Below are positions 17,201-25,403 of a stretch of DNA of 64,000 bases, piece after piece (position 1 is the first letter of the stretch; each line of letters opens with the position of its first letter). The stretch is from contig NZ_JADOVH010000007.1 of assembly GCF_015751965.1 (NCBI RefSeq), forward strand, positions 1 through 64,000, in the 5' to 3' direction. The stretch comes from Frigoribacterium sp. CG_9.8 (GTDB lineage Bacteria; Actinomycetota; Actinomycetes; Actinomycetales; Microbacteriaceae). Below the pieces are notes generated by a model. That model was not told the DNA's origin and searched no databases. It was given only the letters and a program-made list of their open reading frames with translations. A program made the translations under genes and the position numbers.

Positions 17201-17790
17201 TCAGCCTCGCGAATAGCTCCGCCATCGTTCTTCGACGTGAAACCCCATCGACTGCACGAGGCCGAGACTGGCGGCATTGACTGCAGCTCCCCAGCGGAAA
17301 ACATTCGGACCCCCTCTGCCGCAAAAGTCAGAATGGATAGAGCCGCCACCGCAGCGCCGAGCCCGCGACCCCGATGACTCTCCAATACAGAAGCGAAATC
17401 GTTGTCTCCCACCCCATCGACGATTTGGCCGACTGCGGCAGCAACTAGAACACCACCATCGAGGGCACCAAAGATTCTCTTTCCCGACTGCCAAAGCCCA
17501 CGAATAGCGTCTCGCTCGGGCGGTACCTGGAAGGTCGCGGGCGTATAGGGGTAGTCAGCGTTATTGGCCAGTTCAAGATCGTAGAGAGCATCGGCATACT
17601 CCACGGGTAGCTCTTGGACCGTGATCCCTGATTGCTCTGCCCGCATAACGGCCTGACGGATCTTCATAAGGTCAGGCGGCTCGGACAGTCGCAGCCGAGC
17701 GCCCCAACTCTCACCCACGAGCACATAACCATCGGCTTCGAACGCAATGCCTCGAGCATCCTCCGCGCGGATAATTTGGACGTCATTCAC
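17201..17790 (-). pseudogene. GNAT acetyltransferase, frameshifted
   Basis: The first frame gives 'VNDVQIIRAEDARGIAFEA' through 'LESHRGRGLGAAVAALSILT', the acetyl-CoA motif A of a GNAT. After 'EGVRMF' the GNAT C-terminus continues only in another frame ('FRWGAAVNAASLGLVQSMGF' then 'HVEERWRSY'). The break is at a run of four A's (17298-17301 on the plus strand). Without correction the frame would continue to 17131 with an unrelated tail. The GTG start is tentative. It could be a sequencing error instead of a true mutation. Confidence 0.65.
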
Positions 17791-17831
17791 TCCTAAACCA
17801 TAGTGATGCGGTCGTCGGACGAGACGATCAC

Positions 17832-17920
17832 ACCGCAAGCGGAACCTCGACCGGGCTCTTTCTCGGCTTAAATCCTGTCTTTTAACCAAAAGAACGCGGC
17901 ACAAAATCCGGGACGGTTCA
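17832..17920. repeat. Dispersed intergenic repeat, class 2, copy 1
   Basis: An 89-bp stretch closely similar to 21566-21652: both start with the AAG-GGAACCT-GACCGGG core, share CCTGTCTTTT/TCTTGTCTTTT in the middle and GCGGCAC, and end with the identical block CCGGGACGGTTCA. It is located between divergent genes. Confidence 0.65.
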
Positions 17921-17990
17921 GTGCTCCAACTGTGGATGTCGGGCTGCCCCATTAAGTGGGACTATCGGGTACTTCCTGAGGCTGAGAAAG

Positions 17991-18884
17991 TTGAGGGTTA
18001 TGTCGTATTTGCGGCAGGCCGTAGCTCCGAATGCAAGGTCATTCCATCGGGGTCAGTTCGCCACATCCGAAGGCCAGACAGAGAAGACATCTGTGGTTTT
18101 CCAGAACGGCGAAAGTGGTAAAAGTGCGCTGCGGTCGTTCTTTGTCGATGTTGTCGTGTTTTGTGCGCACCCACTGTTGCGGATGCCGCTTGCGTTATAC
18201 AAACAAGAGGTCAATTCGGGCCCATTTCCGGCAGATGAGCCGGAATTGGTTATTGCCGGTTCGGACCCTGACCATCTGCTATTCATCGGTGATGTGGCAG
18301 TTGCCGGATACGGTGTGATAGAACACGGGATGACCGTTGCGTCCCACACAGCTCGGCTGATCTCCCACGATCGTAGGCGCGGATGCCGGTGGGCAACTAT
18401 CGGTGCTACAGACCTCACCATCGCGAAAGTGGGGCAAATGGATGATCTGGGGGCCGCCGACGTTGATGTAGCCATCATCATGTTGGGTATCCCCGACGTA
18501 CTGCTCGCCACAAGCTCAACACGGTGGGCCGCCAATCTGGGGACAGTCATAGATCACATTCAGGATCGTGCCGCAGCTGATTGCCGCATTATTTTGGCCG
18601 CAATTCCCCCAATGGGCGACTTTCAGGACATGCCACTGTGGGTGCGCAAATTACTGACACTGCAAATCCACCGTCTCAATCAGGTCACACTGGCGGCCAC
18701 CTTGCACAGACCCAACACCGTATTCGTGCCATTCCCGGACTTGCGGGTCGGAAAAATGTTCGTGGGGGACCTTTTTTCCTGGAAAGCACTTCATCAGAAG
18801 TGGGCACGCGTCATCGCAGCGGCAACGATGACAGCTCTGGATGAAGCTGACAAAACGGGCCCACACCTCACACGTGGAGACTGA
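17991..18884 (+). CDS. SGNH/GDSL-hydrolase-like protein lacking catalytic residues
   Basis: 297 residues; the family fit begins near residue 95. Block I reads 'LLFIGDVAVAGYGV' where active enzymes have GDS, so the nucleophile serine is valine. Block III reads 'MLGIPDVLL' instead of G-ND. The final block is 'DLFSWKALHQKWARV' where D--HP is expected. The overall SGNH layout (strand, 'ATIGATDLT', 'ADVDVAIIMLG') is retained, so it is probably a binding or structural derivative, not an esterase. The start is uncertain: TTG at 17991 or ATG at 18183. No clear partner gene. Confidence 0.55.
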   Translation: MRVMSYLRQAVAPNARSFHRGQFATSEGQTEKTSVVFQNGESGKSALRSFFVDVVVFCAHPLLRMPLALYKQEVNSGPFPADEPELVIAGSDPDHLLFIGDVAVAGYGVIEHGMTVASHTARLISHDRRRGCRWATIGATDLTIAKVGQMDDLGAADVDVAIIMLGIPDVLLATSSTRWAANLGTVIDHIQDRAAADCRIILAAIPPMGDFQDMPLWVRKLLTLQIHRLNQVTLAATLHRPNTVFVPFPDLRVGKMFVGDLFSWKALHQKWARVIAAATMTALDEADKTGPHLTRGD

Positions 18885-18890
18885 CCCCAG

Positions 18891-19310
18891 TTGTCAACCT
18901 CCACCCACACACATCGCCCGTCCCTTGAAGATCTCGAAGACCGGATTCGGGACGAATACGTTCAGCCTTGTTTAGGGCTGCTGGCTGCGGTGCGAAAAGA
19001 CAGCCGGGAGGTCATCGGCTGCTGCGGTCTGATCGCAAACGCACATGGGCAGGAAGATGAGCCCGAGCTTGCGTATGAGTTTCTTCGAAGAGAATGGGGC
19101 CACGGTCTCGCGACTGAGACTGCATCTGCAGTCCTCGAATGGGCGGAGTCGTCGGGCTACACCCGCTTGTGGGCGACTATCCGAGACTGGAACACGGCCT
19201 CACAACAGGTCGTCTCGAAGCTGGGGTTCGTTGTGACCTCGCGAATAGAGCCAAATGCCGGGCACGGTGATTCCCTCTCCTATCGCAAGGATCTTGAACC
19301 TGGTCGCTGA
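18891..19310 (+). CDS. GNAT acetyltransferase (RimJ-like), N-terminally truncated
   Basis: 139 residues matching the second half of RimJ/Acetyltransf_3 proteins: 'ELAYEFLRREWGHGLATETA' is the acetyl-CoA motif and 'NTASQQVVSKLGF' the C-terminal motif. The first roughly 35-40 residues of the fold are missing and no ATG precedes it; TTG is the only start. Seven bases after the SGNH-like gene. Either a 5'-truncated relic or a shortened protein. Confidence 0.55.
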   Translation: MSTSTHTHRPSLEDLEDRIRDEYVQPCLGLLAAVRKDSREVIGCCGLIANAHGQEDEPELAYEFLRREWGHGLATETASAVLEWAESSGYTRLWATIRDWNTASQQVVSKLGFVVTSRIEPNAGHGDSLSYRKDLEPGR

Positions 19311-19438
19311 TCAGAACATCCGAGAGTGCCTGCATCAGCGAAGCCCCCGGAGGCCCGCTGGGGAAGGCGGAACGGGCACTTGCTGAGCCCCTATCCCGAC
19401 GGGGATCCTTTCATGAGCCGCCGCGCATCATGCGGGCC

Positions 19439-19786
19439 TCATATACCCAAGGTCAATCGAATGCCGTCGGCGATCCTTGAGAGGACGTAACTCGGGGCAT
19501 GTCCGACCGGATAGGGTTCTACGAACTCCCGGCTGACCGGACCGATCTGCGACACCACTGCAACTGAGTCAAGCCCAAGCCCCGATGCGTCGACCGGCAC
19601 GAGTACGTTGCCAGGGAAGGCCTCGAGCGCAACATTCGACGTCAGCGGCACCACGAGCACGGTCGCAATGTCCGTGGCAAGCAGCCAGTTCTCCTGCATG
19701 ACAACGGCTGGACGGCGCTTGGCTGGTTCGGAACCTCGCGGAGAGCCGAAATCGACCCAGACGACATCGCCATGGGCGATTACCAC
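19439..19786 (-). CDS. mazF: MazF/PemK-family endoribonuclease toxin
   Basis: 115-residue mRNA-cleaving toxin. 'MVIAHGDVVWVDFGSPRGSE' with 'AKRRPAVVMQ' is the conserved MazF N-terminal sheet, and 'VVPLTSNVALEAFPGNVLVP' and 'DSVAVVSQIGPV' carry the core strands and the serine/threonine region. Overlaps its antitoxin gene by seven bases. Typical length, appears intact. Confidence 0.9.
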   Translation of the reverse strand: MVIAHGDVVWVDFGSPRGSEPAKRRPAVVMQENWLLATDIATVLVVPLTSNVALEAFPGNVLVPVDASGLGLDSVAVVSQIGPVSREFVEPYPVGHAPSYVLSRIADGIRLTLGI

Positions 19787-20025
19787 TCCGATCCCTCGAG
19801 CACCGTGCGCTCAGATTCGCGAAGGAAGGGGCTCTCCGCGGATGGTTGTCCGACCCGTGCGATTACCGCATTGGCCTGCGCCGTCAACTCAGCTTCTCCT
19901 TCCAACTCTTCGACGAGGCGACTAGCAGCGAGGCGGAAGAACTCTGATCGGTTCATTCCAAGTCGCCCAGCCACCCGCTCGAAGCGCTCGAAGTCGCGGT
20001 CCGGGATCGAGATTGCAGTCTTCAT
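19780..20025 (-). CDS. Ribbon-helix-helix antitoxin of MazF
   Basis: 81 residues. The N-terminal 'MKTAISIPDRDFERFERVAG' and 'RLGMNRSEFFRLAASRLVEE' form a CopG/MazE-type ribbon-helix-helix, and the acidic C-terminus should wrap the toxin. First gene of the pair, overlapping mazF. A perfect palindrome seven bases before its ATG is the likely autoregulatory operator. Confidence 0.88.
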   Translation of the reverse strand: MKTAISIPDRDFERFERVAGRLGMNRSEFFRLAASRLVEELEGEAELTAQANAVIARVGQPSAESPFLRESERTVLEGSEW

Positions 20026-20031
20026 GATCGA

Positions 20032-20049
20032 AGTATAACTGGTTATACT
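20032..20049. promoter_or_regulatory. Operator palindrome of the MazF-type pair
   Basis: AGTATAAC-TG-GTTATACT: two perfect 8-bp arms around a 2-bp centre, seven bases upstream of the antitoxin ATG. The TATAAC and TATACT arms resemble -10 elements, so binding of the antitoxin would cover the promoter. Confidence 0.75.
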
Positions 20050-20118
20050 CAGCTGTCGTGATGGGGGAACCCTCTGTAGGAGGTCAGCGCCGCGGAAAGT
20101 GGATCCGCCTGAGGGTGC

Positions 20119-20376
20119 TCAGCGGTCGTAGACGTTGCTGCGATGACCGAGCGTGATCACTGCGACAACGAGGATGTCGTCATCGACCGTGTAGATGATG
20201 CGGTAATTCCCGATGCGAACTCGGAATCCGGAGCGCCCCTGCAGTGTTTTGGCACTTGGTGGCCGTGGATCCTCACCGAGGAGTGCGATCGCGCCGCGAA
20301 TGCGGTCACGATCCTGATGGTCAATTTGCCTCAACGCACGAACCGCGGCAGGACGCAGTTCGACCTGGTAGGTCAT
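20119..20376 (-). CDS. relE: RelE/ParE-family toxin
   Basis: 85-residue type II toxin: 'MTYQVELRPAAVRALRQIDH', 'KTLQGRSGFRVRIGNYRIIY' and 'VVAVITLGHRSNVYDR' are the canonical RelE blocks, including the arginines of the active groove. RelE proteins cleave mRNA on the ribosome. Overlaps its antitoxin stop by four bases (ATGA). Confidence 0.93.
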   Translation of the reverse strand: MTYQVELRPAAVRALRQIDHQDRDRIRGAIALLGEDPRPPSAKTLQGRSGFRVRIGNYRIIYTVDDDILVVAVITLGHRSNVYDR

Positions 20377-20621
20377 GTCCAGCCCAGATCGGCCTTCACT
20401 TGGGCCCAGGGAACATTGGGGCCCTCCTCTGCCATCGCTTCGTCAAACGCGACGACATCTTCGGAGTCTTCGAGCGCTTCGAGCATCCGCTCGTAGCGCT
20501 CGGGACTGACAATCACCGCGGCACGTTGACCGCGGCGCTCGATGAACACCGCTTCGCTCTGTGAGCGAGCGATGACGTCGGAAAGGTGGTTGCGTGCGTC
20601 CGCGACGCTAACGATGGACAT
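20373..20621 (-). CDS. Phd/YefM-family antitoxin
   Basis: 82 residues from ATG at 20621: 'MSIVSVADARNHLSDVIARS' is the DNA-binding Phd fold and 'VPWAQVKADLGWT' the toxin-binding end. A longer frame to 20684 would run through the operator, so the internal ATG is chosen. It forms a coupled pair with the RelE toxin and is probably autoregulated from the TGTACA sites just upstream. Confidence 0.9.
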   Translation of the reverse strand: MSIVSVADARNHLSDVIARSQSEAVFIERRGQRAAVIVSPERYERMLEALEDSEDVVAFDEAMAEEGPNVPWAQVKADLGWT

Positions 20622-20629
20622 AGCCCAAG

Positions 20630-20656
20630 TGTACAACCCAAATCTGGAAATGTACA
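20630..20656. promoter_or_regulatory. Twin TGTACA sites upstream of the Phd/RelE pair
   Basis: Two palindromic TGTACA hexamers whose starts are 21 bp apart, two helical turns, beginning nine bases upstream of the antitoxin ATG. TGTACA is the known core of YefM-type operators. The same hexamer occurs in the YefM/YoeB operator at 37338-37357. Confidence 0.65.
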
Positions 20657-20871
20657 TGAATACTGCCCCGACCGGAACCTTCAATGCGACGGGGCGACGG
20701 CCATTCCACGCATCGAATAAGCGTGTGGACGCTGTGTCACTTGGGAACGGTCACCGGTGTTGCCAGAGGCGTGCTTCGTTCCTCCTGCCGCGATCACGTC
20801 CGCGAGCGGTGACTGCGGTAAGCGGACTTCACTGAGTCTTTCGCGGACGTTGTGCACTCGTCCGCCGCTGA

Positions 20872-20930
20872 GTAAAGATACCTTTACGTCGACCATTGCC
20901 GATGCTACTGTTATGTACAGTTTCCTTTAC
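20872..20930. promoter_or_regulatory. Control region of the membrane protein/XRE pair
   Basis: GTAAAG-ATAC-CTTTAC (20872-20887), perfect 6-bp arms, with an extra CTTTAC half-site at 20925-20930. GTAGGAG follows, then the ATG of the membrane-protein gene. Likely operator of the small XRE regulator encoded second in this pair. The gap back to 20622 holds nothing else I can support. Confidence 0.5.
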
Positions 20931-20941
20931 GTAGGAGTGGA

Positions 20942-21340
20942 ATGCGCGCTTGGATTACTTTTGTCGGTTGTGGGGTCATCGCAATTTTGACCGTATGGGC
21001 ATTGGCTCACGTCCTACCCAATGAGCTTGCCTTCCTTCCACCAGTTCTCTACGGGTTGATCGTCTTCAGCTCTGGCATCGGCAGCTTGCTGGTTCGCAAG
21101 CACTTAGAAAAGGAAAACCGCACGGCCGAGCCAGACAGCATCGAACACGCACTCGCGAAGCACGCTGGCTCCGACGCCTTCACATACGCGCTCGTGATAG
21201 CGGTCGCGTTCGGTCTCTGGCTGGTGATAAACGAGCAGTTCATTACGGCGCTGGAAGTCTACGGATTAGTCGCGCTGTGCATTGCCCTGTTTTGGATCCG
21301 CTATGCAATGCTGCGCCGCAGCGTCAACGAAGACAAGTGA
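20942..21340 (+). CDS. Small four-helix membrane protein
   Basis: 132 residues with four hydrophobic segments: around residues 5-25, 33-50, 80-97 and 105-125, the second followed by a charged loop ('RKHLEKENRTAEPDSIEHAL'). No catalytic motif. This arrangement, a small membrane protein translated just before a 60-residue XRE regulator with a GTGA overlap, is common in Gram-positive genomes; its function is unknown. AGGAG sets the ATG start. Confidence 0.75.
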   Translation: MRAWITFVGCGVIAILTVWALAHVLPNELAFLPPVLYGLIVFSSGIGSLLVRKHLEKENRTAEPDSIEHALAKHAGSDAFTYALVIAVAFGLWLVINEQFITALEVYGLVALCIALFWIRYAMLRRSVNEDK

Positions 21341-21528
21341 AAAACTCCATCGCCGCACTTCGACGCAGCCACGGCTACTCGCAAGAAGAACTGGCCAAAA
21401 TTGTAGGGGTATCCCGTCAGACGATCATCTCAATAGAAAAGGGCCGCTACGCGCCCAGCCTCGCTCTTGCGTTCAAACTCACCCAACACTTTGAAACAAC
21501 CATTGAACTGGTATTCATGCCGGAGTAG
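21337..21528 (+). CDS. Small XRE-family transcriptional regulator
   Basis: 63 residues that are almost only a Cro/CI helix-turn-helix: 'YSQEELAKIVGVSRQTIISI' then 'EKGRYAPSLALAFKLTQHF'. The GTG start overlaps the stop of the membrane-protein gene (GTGA), so translation is coupled. This YgzD/YozG-like class usually represses its own operon; the palindrome at 20872-20887 is the candidate site. Confidence 0.88.
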   Translation: MKNSIAALRRSHGYSQEELAKIVGVSRQTIISIEKGRYAPSLALAFKLTQHFETTIELVFMPE

Positions 21529-21565
21529 CGACCAGCGCCCTCGTAGAAATCCACACTGGCCTCCT

Positions 21566-21652
21566 CGATAGGGGAACCTTGACCGGGCACTTCTTGGCCC
21601 GAGTCTTGTCTTTTCGCCAGAATAAATGCGGCACGATTTCCGGGACGGTTCA
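21566..21652. repeat. Dispersed intergenic repeat, class 2, copy 2
   Basis: Second copy of the element at 17832-17920, same orientation, with the same 3' block CCGGGACGGTTCA. It lies downstream of the XRE gene. Confidence 0.65.
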
Positions 21653-21878
21653 ATGTGACTTCACCCCGCTGACGTCCTTCAATATTTTGTTGTCTTCAGC
21701 TGTCCAGTCATTGAAACTGTGTGTCAGATCGTACAAGCCTGCTTGCGTGAATAAGCCACGTGCTTCTGTCCCGCCACTCCGCGTTCGAGGTAAACGAATG
21801 TACTTGATGAAAACAGTGCCGGGTCTACTGTGCTGGCAGGTAACAGCTGAGATGGCTTGATCGGTAGGCGTCAGTCGT

Positions 21879-21990
21879 GCCCGCAAGCCGGACCATCACC
21901 GGACGGTATTACCCGCCATCGCGAGAGCACGCTCTGAACCACTTTTCGCCCAGATCAGCCGCCCGTAAGGGGAACCGTGAATGGGACGCT
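21879..21990. repeat. Dispersed intergenic repeat, long class 1, copy A
   Basis: About 110 bp. It starts GCCCGCAAGCCGGACCATCA, has CGAGAGCACG and CCACTTTTCG in the middle, and ends GCCGCCCGTAAGGGGAACC. Left and right ends are similar direct repeats. The rest of the gene-free stretch 21529-22454 contains the class 2 copy before it and short, unconvincing open frames after it; I see no RNA gene there. Confidence 0.65.
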
Positions 21991-22454
21991 GGTTAGGTGA
22001 TTACGGAACACGCCCTATTGGCAGTCATCCCCGGCGGCCGACACGAGTTTCGTTTCGTCGAAGGTCGCTGACGAGGACGTGGATCTATGGAAAACTTGCC
22101 GCTACGAGAGGTCCTCTTGGGATGGTCAATAGCTGTCGTGGTAACCACTATTTACCCTGATCAACCAGACATCCTCAGTTTTACGCGCCGTGAGGACCCC
22201 AATCCGACCGGTGGACCGAAGCCAAGGTGTGGACCGCGGACGCCACCTGGCGCGACCCACCCAATATGCACCTGATCCATCGATCTACTGATCTACTTAT
22301 TCACCCTTCGTCAGCCTCACGTCCACGGCTTCAGAGTGATAGCGAAAACGCCGGGCGCCGAAACGCCGGGACAGTCGACCCCGGTCTAGCGATCCGAGCA
22401 CACCGTGCGTCTCATCCGCTGACCATCCGGGTCGACCGTCCCGGCCGAACCGCT

Positions 22455-24164
22455 CTAGTGCCGGGGCAGCACGTCCGTTCCTTCGATTCGAACAGCCTGC
22501 AGCTGCTTCGGGTCGAGCCCGAGGAGTTTCAGGATGGTTGGCGCGATTTGAGTCGTCTCGACCGCCGAATCAACGGTGCGTGACTGGTTGTCGTCCCGGT
22601 CATCGAAGGCGCCGACCGTCGAGACTACGAGAGGAACATCGCGGTCGTCGGCGCTCGCCCCACCGTGCTCCGCGATCTTCGACTTTCCGCCGGTGTAGAC
22701 CACACCGGTGGTCACCAGTCCGAAGATATCGGGGTAGCGAGCATCCGATTCACTGGTGCCAAAGTACCGCGCTACCTCAGCTCCGGCGTAGATCGTGCTG
22801 AGTCCGGATGCTGCCACGGTCTTCGCCGTTCCGGCAATGGTGTTGCCGGCGGCCGAGTGTGTCGAGAGGTAGGTTTTCGCGAATGCTGCCGCGCCGGCGG
22901 AGTGATCGCTCAACCAGAGTTGCATGACATCGTCATTGGTCGAGAAGACCACGAGATCGGCGGCGGTCGGGTGACCGACCCTCCAGTCGGCGTTCAGGCC
23001 ATCGATGATCGGTGCGTCGGGAACGCGCACCAGAGCGGCGGGATCGGTCGGAGACTGACCGTGCTTTGCCGAAAGGATAATCGTGGTGCGCTTCGCCAGC
23101 CCGTGAGAGGCGATGGCCAACTGCAGGCGGCCGAGTGCGGCATCCACATAGTCGAGGGCCTTGCTCAGAAGCAGGCCGGGCACAACGCCGCCCGCCAGGT
23201 ATCCGCCAGTCAGGCCGTTTGAGGTCGGCAGCTTTTCGGCGGTCGAGACGCTTTGGAAGTTCATGCCGAAGATCGCTGGAACCGGTCGCTTCACCGTGCC
23301 GGAGTGGTCGGTACCGCCGATTTCGTTGAGTACGGACTGCACCTTGTAACCGTCGTACTGCTGGGTGGCGAGATTGTTTTTCGTCCAGTCGGAACTGCCG
23401 TACGAGGCGGGTGCCGCGCTGTTGATCTCCGGGGTGAACAAGTCGTCGATCCCTTTACCCGACGGGCCGTTCAGAATCTCGTAGGCGGGGTGCTTGTCAG
23501 ACCATGCTGTGGTGAGTCCTGCAGCCTTGGCGACTTCGAAGATCGTGTTTACCTTGAGGTACTGGTGCGGATACACCGGGGTGCAGGTCTTCGGGTCCAC
23601 CGGAAGGGCGGCGGGGTTGAGCAGCGTCTCCGGGTGTCCGGTGAGGGAGAGGATGCTGCCGGGAAGCCCAGCGAGTCCCGCTCCGGCATCCAAGGAGTGG
23701 GGGTTCTTGTCGGCATCCTCGGTGAAGGCAACTTCGGCTCCGAGGGCTGCACTGGCGCAATTCGTCGTGCCAGCGGGCAGCAGGGCACGATTGTAGCTGT
23801 CGTCGTAATAGATGCCGGTCGTGCCCGGATTGCCGCCGGTCACCTGTCCGACCATGCCGGGGAACGAATCCGACGGCACAGGAGTCTGGGCGTGGGTGTA
23901 GCTGGTGCCGTTCCCGACGAGGGCTGCGAACGCTGACTGCGGATGGGTCTTGATGTACCAGTCCAGGTCTTTCTGATGCAGTCCGTCCACCGAAAGCAGA
24001 AGCACATGCTCCCGCTTTGAGTGCGCGTGTCCTCCCGAGTCGGGGGAGTCGCTGCCCTCGGCAAGTGCCGGTGCGGTGGCCGATCCGGCAATGAGTAGAG
24101 CACTCACAGCGACGGCGCCGAGCGCTTTGCCATAGCGAGGAATGAGCGGATGTTTTGAGGTCAC
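22455..24164 (-). CDS. Secreted type I phosphodiesterase/nucleotide pyrophosphatase
   Basis: 569-residue exported alkaline-phosphatase-superfamily enzyme. A Sec signal peptide ('ALGAVAVSALLIAGSATAPA' then 'LAEG') precedes the metal-binding 'VLLLSVDGLHQKDLDWY'. 'TPVPSDSFPGMVGQVTGG' holds the expected serine/threonine nucleophile position. Late metal ligands are represented by 'SAKHGQSP' and 'AEHGGASADDRDVPLVV'; an Asp is expected before the first HG but Lys is seen, which may alter metal binding. GTG start with AAAGGA upstream. The substrate (nucleotide, phospholipid or phosphonate) is unknown. Confidence 0.82.
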   Translation of the reverse strand: MTSKHPLIPRYGKALGAVAVSALLIAGSATAPALAEGSDSPDSGGHAHSKREHVLLLSVDGLHQKDLDWYIKTHPQSAFAALVGNGTSYTHAQTPVPSDSFPGMVGQVTGGNPGTTGIYYDDSYNRALLPAGTTNCASAALGAEVAFTEDADKNPHSLDAGAGLAGLPGSILSLTGHPETLLNPAALPVDPKTCTPVYPHQYLKVNTIFEVAKAAGLTTAWSDKHPAYEILNGPSGKGIDDLFTPEINSAAPASYGSSDWTKNNLATQQYDGYKVQSVLNEIGGTDHSGTVKRPVPAIFGMNFQSVSTAEKLPTSNGLTGGYLAGGVVPGLLLSKALDYVDAALGRLQLAIASHGLAKRTTIILSAKHGQSPTDPAALVRVPDAPIIDGLNADWRVGHPTAADLVVFSTNDDVMQLWLSDHSAGAAAFAKTYLSTHSAAGNTIAGTAKTVAASGLSTIYAGAEVARYFGTSESDARYPDIFGLVTTGVVYTGGKSKIAEHGGASADDRDVPLVVSTVGAFDDRDDNQSRTVDSAVETTQIAPTILKLLGLDPKQLQAVRIEGTDVLPRH

Positions 24165-24344
24165 GGGGGTGGATCCTTTCGACGGTCGGCCGCTCAATCT
24201 GCGGTCGCCTAGCGAACGTAAGGCCCCGACCCCTACGTTCAGGAGAACAAACAATGAACTGGTGATGACGATTGCCCGCCGACACCGACGCCCTCCTCAT
24301 CCCGACAGCAGTGCACTTCGCCCTCGACTTCTTCTGAACAGATA

Positions 24345-24366
24345 GGGGCGTGAGCGACCACGCCCC
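24345..24366. terminator. Hairpin downstream of the 24477 gene
   Basis: GGGGCGTG-AGCGAC-CACGCCCC, a perfect 8-bp stem. On the minus strand it lies between the hypothetical gene (24477-25127) and the phosphodiesterase gene and could terminate the former. No T run, so only moderate support. Confidence 0.4.
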
Positions 24367-24415
24367 GGGCCGTTCCATCACCCGCATCACGGCTTATGTG
24401 GGACGGCTAACGGGC

Positions 24416-24440
24416 TGCCCGTAAGTGGAACGGCAAGTGC
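24416..24440. repeat. Class 1 repeat core
   Basis: CTGCCCGTAAGTGGAACGGC, matching the GCCCGYAAGYGGAAC core of the dispersed intergenic family. It is preceded by GGGACGGCTAACGGG. Confidence 0.5.
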
Positions 24441-24476
24441 TACAGCTAAGGACTCTAAATCCTCAATGGTCCTGGC

Positions 24477-25127
24477 TTAGCTCGCTTGGGGATTTCCTCC
24501 GCCGAAGAACAATGCGTTTGATCCGATTCCAATGTCTTGTTGTACCTCCGCCGTCACTTCGAGACCGATCGCGCGGGCCTCCATGTGCGCGAGGCCTCCG
24601 ATCTGTTCCGGCATTGTCGCGTGAAGCATTTGGCTCCGCCATTCCGCGAGCTTCGTGGCTGTGGAAGGGCGAAGGTGTACTTGCTCAGCAGTGACGGGAG
24701 ACTTCGCCCGAGGGGCCCAATCGAACAAAGCCGTTCCTGCCTCGGCTGTTCTGACCAGGATTTGCGGATACCAGGCGCCTGGCACCGGGTGTCGACCACC
24801 TGCACCAAAGAAGTTGTCTCCGCCGCCAGCGGCACACCAGATCTCGATGCTGGGGCCGAGCTCTCGCTGCACACGAGCTGAGAGAAGGAAGGCGTCAATT
24901 CGATGCTGAAGTTCGACTTCGTCGCTCGAAAACTTAAACCCGGTCGCGCTGATCATGTCGAAGACTGAGTTCCAATTCTTCAGATCCTTGCGAAGACCCG
25001 TGGAAAGGAGCTGAACAACCTCACTATCGTCTTCATCCGTTCTCCCCAATCGTTGCCAGAGAACATTGTCGCCCACCGTGTACTCAGCCATAAGAAGATA
25101 AGCGTGACGAGTCGAGGTCATCATCAC
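24477..25127 (-). CDS. Hypothetical protein
   Basis: 216 residues with no family I recognise. No signal peptide or membrane segment. Notable stretches are 'ELGPSIEIWCAAGGGDNFFG' and 'SEVVQLLSTGLRKDLKNWN'. Codon usage and amino-acid balance look like a real cytosolic protein, and no competing frame is better. The exact start among several methionines/GTG near 25127 is unclear. It stands alone between the phosphodiesterase and the ABC exporter. Confidence 0.55.
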   Translation of the reverse strand: MMMTSTRHAYLLMAEYTVGDNVLWQRLGRTDEDDSEVVQLLSTGLRKDLKNWNSVFDMISATGFKFSSDEVELQHRIDAFLLSARVQRELGPSIEIWCAAGGGDNFFGAGGRHPVPGAWYPQILVRTAEAGTALFDWAPRAKSPVTAEQVHLRPSTATKLAEWRSQMLHATMPEQIGGLAHMEARAIGLEVTAEVQQDIGIGSNALFFGGGNPQAS

Positions 25128-25403
25128 AACCTAGCGTTGGCCGAGCAGCTTGCGCCCCAGCCCGCCCGAGAGCCCGGCGAGAAAGCAGGCGCGAGTCTGA
25201 CGGTTGGCAGGCCGGACGCTCAACTGATACTGATCGGCGAAACCCATGGGTCGATGGCGCAGCTGTGCGGGTCATTTACGCGTGTCGGTACCGCTCCTGC
25301 GCCGAGCAGGCAGGTGTGATGCATTGTTCCCTCAGCGAGGCGCGCACGTCAACGGGTGGTGCGCGCTAGGCTCCGGTTTTATGTCCAAGGCTGCGGAACC
25401 GGA

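Noticed and set aside
17298-17301. Programmed frameshift in the GNAT gene
   Set aside because: No slippery heptamer with a downstream structure is evident and GNAT enzymes do not use frameshifting; treated as a pseudogene or sequence error.
22087-22275. A 62-codon frame in the gap before the phosphodiesterase
   Set aside because: No ribosome site, proline-rich end and no family resemblance; considered chance.
23253-23936. A 227-codon plus-strand frame opposite the phosphodiesterase
   Set aside because: Glycine/arginine/valine-rich shadow without start context; the minus strand encodes a signal peptide and enzyme motifs.
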